Source: Eubacteriales bacterium
GTDB taxonomy: Bacteria; Bacillota; Clostridia; Peptostreptococcales; Anaerovoracaceae
Length of the DNA stretch: 9,332 nt
Assembly: GCA_028702415.1 (NCBI GenBank)
Contig: JAQVOT010000034.1
Location: 1-9,332 of the forward strand
Direction of reading: 5' to 3'
Shown here: in pieces, positions 6,527-9,332 of the stretch
Layout of the letters: every line of letters begins with the position of its first letter
Numbering within the stretch: the stretch's first letter is position 1
Notes under the pieces: generated by a model
Told to the model about the DNA's origin: nothing
Seen by the model: only the letters and a program-made list of their open reading frames with translations
The model's database searches: none
Translations under genes and position numbers: made by a program

Positions 6527-6570
6527 AAAATGGCTGTAAATATTAGTATTTCAACATTTACAGCCATTTT
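6527..6570 (-). repeat. 15-bp perfect inverted repeat, possible terminator
   Basis: Arms 6527-6541 and 6556-6570 are exact reverse complements around a 14-nt loop; the core is ATGGCTGTAAAT. On the minus strand the stem ends in a run of five T, so it could terminate leftward transcription before the SOS promoter. No minus-strand gene remains upstream for it to serve. It may be a terminator left from a lost gene, or a small stem-loop element. Confidence 0.5.
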
Positions 6571-6749
6571 GATGCTATTCCGATAATAACCATTATTGGG
6601 TATTCAAAGTTTCTTAGAGCATAATTACATTAAGAACTTATACAGCAATCGTATACCGCATGGCTTGATTGGCTAAAAGACTCCAAATGAGCATGAAACT
6701 GAATACTGGGATCAGCAAGCATAATTGCCGGTCCCGAAAATAAAAGGTC

Positions 6750-6800
6750 AAATTCACCGTGGAATTTAAGTCCGGCTTAACGGTGGATGTGGAGGAATAA
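6750..6800 (+). pseudogene. Truncated 3' end of a gene (copy A), probably a serine recombinase tail
   Basis: The frame reads KFTVEFKSGLTVDVEE followed by TAA at 6798-6800, with an in-frame stop three codons upstream, so there is no start. The same peptide end recurs at 8315-8365 (44 of 51 bases alike). Four of the seven differences are silent and a fifth is Glu/Asp, so both were once coding and diverged under selection. The strand-turn-strand ending with FKSG resembles the C-terminal hairpin of large serine recombinases of Clostridia; that assignment is inference. A terminator follows 18 nt after the stop, as expected for a gene end. Confidence 0.5.
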
Positions 6801-6818
6801 GGTTTGAAGATTAACAGG

Positions 6819-6853
6819 GCACTCTACGCTGTAATTATTGTAGAGTGCTTTTT
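6819..6853 (+). terminator. Intrinsic terminator after copy A remnant
   Basis: GCACTCTAC (6819-6827) pairs with GTAGAGTGC (6840-6848) across a 12-nt loop, followed directly by TTTTT (6849-6853). It is a complete rho-independent terminator with no intact gene in front of it, so it is an orphan of the truncated gene. It insulates the tetR promoter starting 22 nt later. Its stem is the same sequence as the terminator at 8381-8411. Confidence 0.8.
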
Positions 6854-6874
6854 ATAAAATATTTATATGGGCTC

Positions 6875-6903
6875 TTGACATATCAATTTATATGCCGTAT
6901 ATT
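6875..6903 (+). promoter_or_regulatory. Sigma-A promoter of the tetR-DUF4386 operon
   Basis: Perfect TTGACA (6875-6880), 17-bp spacer and TATATT (6898-6903, one mismatch). The -10 falls within the left arm of the operator, so the bound repressor would block it. Confidence 0.85.
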
Positions 6904-6940
6904 TTAACTAAGGTAAATTATTTCACCTTAGTTAAAATAT
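6899..6940. promoter_or_regulatory. Large palindromic operator for the TetR-family regulator
   Basis: Perfect 16-bp arms (6899-6914 and 6925-6940, core TTAACTAAGGT / ACCTTAGTTAA) with a 10-nt centre. The centre itself is nearly symmetric, so the whole 42 bp is almost one palindrome. It overlaps the -10 and the predicted start of transcription and ends two bases before the ribosome binding site. Autorepression by the downstream regulator is the natural reading. The transcript could also fold here as a hairpin. Confidence 0.8.
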
Positions 6941-6952
6941 TTGGAGGTTTCT

Positions 6953-7549
6953 ATGAAGCAAACGAAAAAAGAACGTACTCAAAAAGAAATCATCGAAGCT
7001 GCGAAAGACATCATCCTTGATAAAGGGCACGAAGCCTTTACTGTTCGATATTTGGCTGAAGTAACAGGATATTCACATACCAATCTATATTATTATTTTA
7101 AGGATGTGAATACTCTCTTGTGGACATTACGTCTCGACATGATTGAGGATATGATTACGGAGCTTACATCCATTTCCTTTAAAAAGGATGATCCTGTGGA
7201 AGAAATTCTTGACGCTTTTTTCTGCTATACAGACTACTTTTTTAAACACCCGAATATTTTCCGTTTTTTTTACTTTTATCCTTTTGTTCAGCCGGAGGGA
7301 GATGACAGTTATCAAAAGCTTGAGCAACGATTTCACGGCATGTGGCAGACATCCTTTATAAGGTTAATCCAGGAAAGTATTATTCAAACTGAGGATATTG
7401 AAGTTGTAGCCAAGACTATCATTTACGCCTTACAAGGGATGATCATGCTGAGTTTCTCATCCAATGGTGCTACACAAAAAGAAGACATCAAAGATGAGCT
7501 TATAAAACTTGCAAATTACTTATTCAAAAAGAATAAGGGAAATTATTAA
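6953..7549 (+). CDS. TetR/AcrR-family transcriptional regulator
   Basis: 198 residues from ATG at 6953, with GGAGG five bases upstream. A TTG at 6941 would add four residues but would swallow that ribosome site, so it is rejected. The N-terminal DNA-binding domain is typical: RTQKEIIEAAKDIILDKG (8-25) as helix 1, then FTVRYLAEVTGYSHTNLYYYF (29-49) as the HTH with recognition helix SHTNLYYYF. The remaining helical part has a conspicuously aromatic stretch (FFCYTDYFFKHPNIFRFFYFYPF, about 82-104), probably lining a hydrophobic ligand pocket; the ligand is unknown. The DUF4386 membrane-protein gene follows after 14 nt in the same operon, so this regulator likely represses both itself and that gene. 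Confidence 0.92.
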   Translation: MKQTKKERTQKEIIEAAKDIILDKGHEAFTVRYLAEVTGYSHTNLYYYFKDVNTLLWTLRLDMIEDMITELTSISFKKDDPVEEILDAFFCYTDYFFKHPNIFRFFYFYPFVQPEGDDSYQKLEQRFHGMWQTSFIRLIQESIIQTEDIEVVAKTIIYALQGMIMLSFSSNGATQKEDIKDELIKLANYLFKKNKGNY

Positions 7550-7563
7550 GGAGGTTTTATCTT

Positions 7564-8256
7564 ATGGATCAAGGTTTCAAAGTCAACTTTCAACAGCTCT
7601 ATCGCGCCGCCCATTTCTTAGCTTTAGCAATGCTTATTATTATTCCGTTACAAATCGCTATTTATGTGATTTCACCGCCACCTGATACTGTTAAAGGATT
7701 CTTTGAACTTTATCATCAAAATCCGTTTTTTGGACTGCTGAGTTTGGATTTCCTTTACCTTTTTAACAATATAATTCTTGTAATAATTTATTTAGCCATC
7801 TTTATCCTCTTATACCAAGAAAGACCCGTTACTGTACTCTTGGCATTAATACTCGGCTTAATTGGCATTGCATGTTATTATCCGTCTAATCCTGCTTTTG
7901 AAATGCTGACTCTGAGCAACCAATATTTTCAGGCGCTGCCAGAACAGCAAACTATATATTTGGCAGCCGGAGAAGCTGTAATGGCCGGCTATACGGGTAC
8001 ATCCTTTAATGTATACTATATTTTAAGTACCATAAGCCTGTTGTTGTTTGCCTGTGCAATCATCAAAAGCAGCAAGTTTAAAAAGTCGGTTGGCTTGTGG
8101 GGGTTAGCTTCCGGAATTTTTATGATTGTACCATCATCGGCAGGTATGTTAGGAATGGTTTTTTCTTTACTGTCTCTCATTCCTTGGGCGGTATTTGTTG
8201 CGCTGTTGATGGTAAAATTCAAAAAACTTGCCACTGACACCCAGAACGCTGAATAA
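7564..8256 (+). CDS. DUF4386-family membrane protein
   Basis: 230 residues with AAGGAGG about nine bases before the ATG. Six hydrophobic segments are visible near 17-38, 57-84, 89-106, 150-167, 175-192 and 194-218. The family pattern is clear: FFELYHQNPFFGLLSLDFLY (46-65) with NN at 68-69, the conserved loop GEAVMAGYTGTSFNVYYILS (136-155), and the end IVPSSAGMLGMVFSLLSLIP (188-207). DUF4386 proteins have no established activity. Control by a TetR-type repressor suggests that the protein answers a membrane-active or hydrophobic compound, which is inference. No transporter motif (Walker, MFS or SMR) is present. Second and last gene of its operon. Confidence 0.88.
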   Translation: MDQGFKVNFQQLYRAAHFLALAMLIIIPLQIAIYVISPPPDTVKGFFELYHQNPFFGLLSLDFLYLFNNIILVIIYLAIFILLYQERPVTVLLALILGLIGIACYYPSNPAFEMLTLSNQYFQALPEQQTIYLAAGEAVMAGYTGTSFNVYYILSTISLLLFACAIIKSSKFKKSVGLWGLASGIFMIVPSSAGMLGMVFSLLSLIPWAVFVALLMVKFKKLATDTQNAE

Positions 8257-8275
8257 GAAACATCGATTGTTCTAA

Positions 8276-8365
8276 TGTATCCATACAGGAGTAAGGGTAA
8301 CCATCTTTGAGGATAAATTCATCGTGAAATTCAAATCCGGCTTGACGGTGGATGTTGATGAATAA
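8276..8365 (+). pseudogene. Truncated 3' end of a gene (copy B), probably a serine recombinase tail
   Basis: An open frame of 29 codons without a start follows a stop at 8273-8275. It ends in FEDKFIVKFKSGLTVDVDE and TAA at 8363-8365. Its last 16 residues match copy A at 6750-6800 in 13 positions, with mostly silent base changes. Sequence further upstream does not match copy A, so the breakpoints differ. It sits 19 nt after the DUF4386 stop and 15 nt before a terminator whose stem matches the one after copy A. Serine-recombinase origin is inferred from the final strand-turn-strand only. Confidence 0.5.
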
Positions 8366-8380
8366 GCATAAAAACGAAGA

Positions 8381-8425
8381 GGCACTCTACGAAATTACAA
8401 CGTAGGGTGCCTTGTGCTATTTTTT
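8381..8425. terminator. Probable bidirectional terminator between DUF4386 and PAP2 genes
   Basis: GGCACTCTACG (8381-8391) pairs with CGTAGGGTGCC (8401-8411) with one G-T pair and a 9-nt loop. On the plus strand six T residues follow after a short gap (8420-8425); on the minus strand a T-rich tract follows after about 7 nt. It would serve the tetR operon and the convergent PAP2 gene. The stem is a diverged copy of the one at 6819-6848. Confidence 0.6.
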
Positions 8426-8437
8426 GTTTAGAAACAC

Positions 8438-8456
8438 AGCAAAATCGGAATTTGCT
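8438..8456. repeat. Short inverted repeat past the PAP2 stop
   Basis: AGCAAA (8438-8443) and TTTGCT (8451-8456) form a 6-bp stem just downstream of the PAP2 stop on the minus strand. There is no T-run, so a role as terminator is doubtful. Confidence 0.2.
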
Positions 8457-8465
8457 AACTATGAG

Positions 8466-9158
8466 TTAATCGCTTTCCTCAAAATTACCTGGTTGTTGTA
8501 TTTGTTTAAATTCGATATACACATTGACTGAGTAGTATAGCATAATAAGCGTGCTACTCAACAGTATGCCGCCTAAAATATCCGTAAACCAGTGAACACC
8601 TGATAGCATACGTCCGACAATCATAAAGACCGCAAAAACACCGCAAAGAATGTTTACAACAATTCTTACTGTCTTGTTTTGAATTAAACGATGAAACTGC
8701 ATCATGGCGGTGGGCATAATGCACATCACAAGCATAGTTGTTGAGGACGGATACGATGCTTCCAAAATACTATTGATGAGCACCGGTCTATAATTCACAA
8801 TATTATACTCAAAAAACAGATAAGCCGCAATTACAAGCAGATAGAACCCGCCCAGTACAAGAATACTGTTATCCACACGTGAAAGGCTTTTCCTCTTAAT
8901 TAATTGCACAAGTCCTAAAACTGCAAATCCCAGTGCAACTATAATCGGAACAAGCCCCAACCAATCGGTTATGTTGTAGAGAAGCATATTAACATTAAAT
9001 AGACGTTGCACTGAACCGTTTATTGTTGCAAACGCAACTAAGGAATCCTCCGGACCAATTGGCTTCACATCAATGTACATAAGTGATATTGTGTAGAGGA
9101 CAAACAAAATTAGCAAACCGCCCGTTGCTATAAAATTGATTTGATTTCTTTTTTTCAT
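8466..9158 (-). CDS. PAP2-like membrane protein with degenerate phosphatase motifs
   Basis: 230 residues starting at 9158 behind GGAG eight bases upstream. About six membrane segments are seen (10-28, 58-84, 98-118, 140-157, 166-184, 194-214). The layout is that of PAP2/lipid-phosphate phosphatases: motif 1 region ending NYRP (122-125), motif 2 at YPSSTT (136-141), motif 3 as GRMLSGVHWFTD (182-193) with R183, H189 and D193 in place. Motif 1 has E117 where the family lysine is expected, and motif 2 reads PSST, not PSGH, so the general-acid histidine is lost. R124, R183, H189 and D193 remain, so phosphate binding or reduced activity is possible. I believe similar PSST versions exist in other Clostridia. 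Its substrate would be a lipid phosphate or pyrophosphate, if active. It converges on the tetR operon. Confidence 0.85.
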   Translation of the reverse strand: MKKRNQINFIATGGLLILFVLYTISLMYIDVKPIGPEDSLVAFATINGSVQRLFNVNMLLYNITDWLGLVPIIVALGFAVLGLVQLIKRKSLSRVDNSILVLGGFYLLVIAAYLFFEYNIVNYRPVLINSILEASYPSSTTMLVMCIMPTAMMQFHRLIQNKTVRIVVNILCGVFAVFMIVGRMLSGVHWFTDILGGILLSSTLIMLYYSVNVYIEFKQIQQPGNFEESD

Positions 9159-9163
9159 ATTTG

Positions 9164-9224
9164 AGACTCCATTCTTTTCGTATTGTGTTGGCCTTTGCCT
9201 GACAATACGTTAACATCGGAGTCT
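9164..9224 (-). promoter_or_regulatory. Leader RNA structure able to hide the PAP2 ribosome binding site
   Basis: Three nested inverted repeats in the leader. AGACTCC (9164-9170) pairs with GGAGTCT (9218-9224). Inside, CGTATTGT (9179-9186) pairs with ACAATACG (9202-9209). Innermost, GGC (9190-9192) pairs with GCC (9197-9199). In the transcript the outer 3' arm is the Shine-Dalgarno GGAG itself, so the fold would block translation. No known riboswitch class is recognised. Confidence 0.5.
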
Positions 9225-9253
9225 TAGAAATGGTAGAATCCCTTCGTCACAAC

Positions 9254-9274
9254 AATGATACGATTCGTGTCATT
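9254..9274. promoter_or_regulatory. 21-bp palindrome at the PAP2 transcription start
   Basis: AATGATACGA (9254-9263), one central base, and TCGTGTCATT (9265-9274) match as inverted arms at 9 of 10 positions. It begins 5 bp past the -10 box and covers the predicted start near 9272, a classic repressor operator position. The regulator is not in the window unless it is the TetR protein, whose own operator is different. Confidence 0.5.
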
Positions 9275-9279
9275 AACGT

Positions 9280-9308
9280 TTTATAAGAAAAATTCCTTTA
9301 ATAATCAA
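9280..9308 (-). promoter_or_regulatory. Sigma-A promoter of the PAP2 gene
   Basis: Minus strand: TTGATT (9303-9308), 17-bp spacer and TATAAA (9280-9285). It implies a leader of about 114 nt, which contains the palindrome and the hairpin. Bases 9309-9332 show nothing recognisable. Confidence 0.65.
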
Positions 9309-9332
9309 AAACATAAATATGAAAAAAGCAGG

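Larger units (their letters stand above)
6412..6952. other. Gene-free region between the SOS gene and tetR
   Basis: 541 nt with no intact gene. In order it holds the SOS promoter and LexA box, a 15-bp inverted repeat (6527-6570), about 180 nt with no recognised content (6571-6749), a truncated gene 3' end (6750-6800), an intrinsic terminator (6819-6853), and the tetR promoter and operator (6875-6940). It reads as a scar where genes have been lost or inserted. Confidence 0.7.

Noticed and set aside
6412..6567. A 52-residue N-terminal extension of the 87-residue protein
   Set aside because: It would translate through the -35, LexA box and -10, and begins inside the inverted repeat.
6584..6604. 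AATAACC / GGGTATT inverted repeat
   Set aside because: Seven bases with a mismatch in AT-rich DNA, no functional context.
6613..6660. Short plus-strand frame reading QQSYTAWLDWLKDSK before a stop, possibly a reverse transcriptase remnant
   Set aside because: Under 20 codons, no start and no second supporting block; the resemblance is too thin.
6628..6779. Minus-strand open stretch of about 50 codons opposite copy A
   Set aside because: No start codon or ribosome site, and the composition resembles no protein family; likely chance.

Overview
The window looks like a chromosomal stretch from a low-to-moderate GC Gram-positive anaerobe of the Clostridia. The pointers are strong AGGAGG-type ribosome binding sites, near-consensus sigma-A promoters with 17-bp spacers, a Bacillus/Clostridium-type LexA box, a two-subunit style glycine decarboxylase P-protein, and small Clostridia-type families (DUF6485, DUF4386). 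The species cannot be named from the sequence. No rRNA, tRNA, CRISPR array or intact mobile element was found.

Left part (1-3684): a minus-strand gene set reading right to left. It holds a class III PLP-dependent aminotransferase/aminomutase (2146-3549), a Cys-rich DUF6485 protein (1817-2026), a NimA-like pyridoxamine-phosphate-oxidase-fold flavoprotein (1316-1804) and a divergent GcvPA-like protein whose last residues lie beyond base 1. A divergent AraC-family regulator with an N-terminal cupin-like domain (3685-4686) shares a 135-bp promoter region with the aminotransferase, so it is the likely ligand-responsive controller. The GcvPA-like protein lacks several near-invariant motifs of real glycine decarboxylase, and no gcvT or gcvH is visible. 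The cluster may therefore act on an amino compound other than glycine. This is the best candidate here for an undescribed system.

Middle part (4687-6570): a membrane-anchored NodB-type polysaccharide deacetylase with two Ig-like repeats (4715-5905) converges on the araC gene. Upstream of it lies a solitary 87-residue gene (6148-6411) whose promoter has a LexA box exactly between -35 and -10, so it is probably SOS-regulated. A 15-bp perfect inverted repeat stands just upstream.

Right part (6571-9332): visibly more AT-rich and accessory in character. A tetR-DUF4386 operon (6953-8256), with a large perfect operator at its promoter, sits between two diverged copies of the same gene 3' end. Each copy is followed by a terminator with the same stem sequence; they are probably remnants of two related serine-recombinase genes. 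A convergent PAP2-like membrane protein (8466-9158) lacks part of the usual catalytic signature. Its leader can fold so that the ribosome binding site is paired, and a 21-bp palindrome covers its predicted transcription start.
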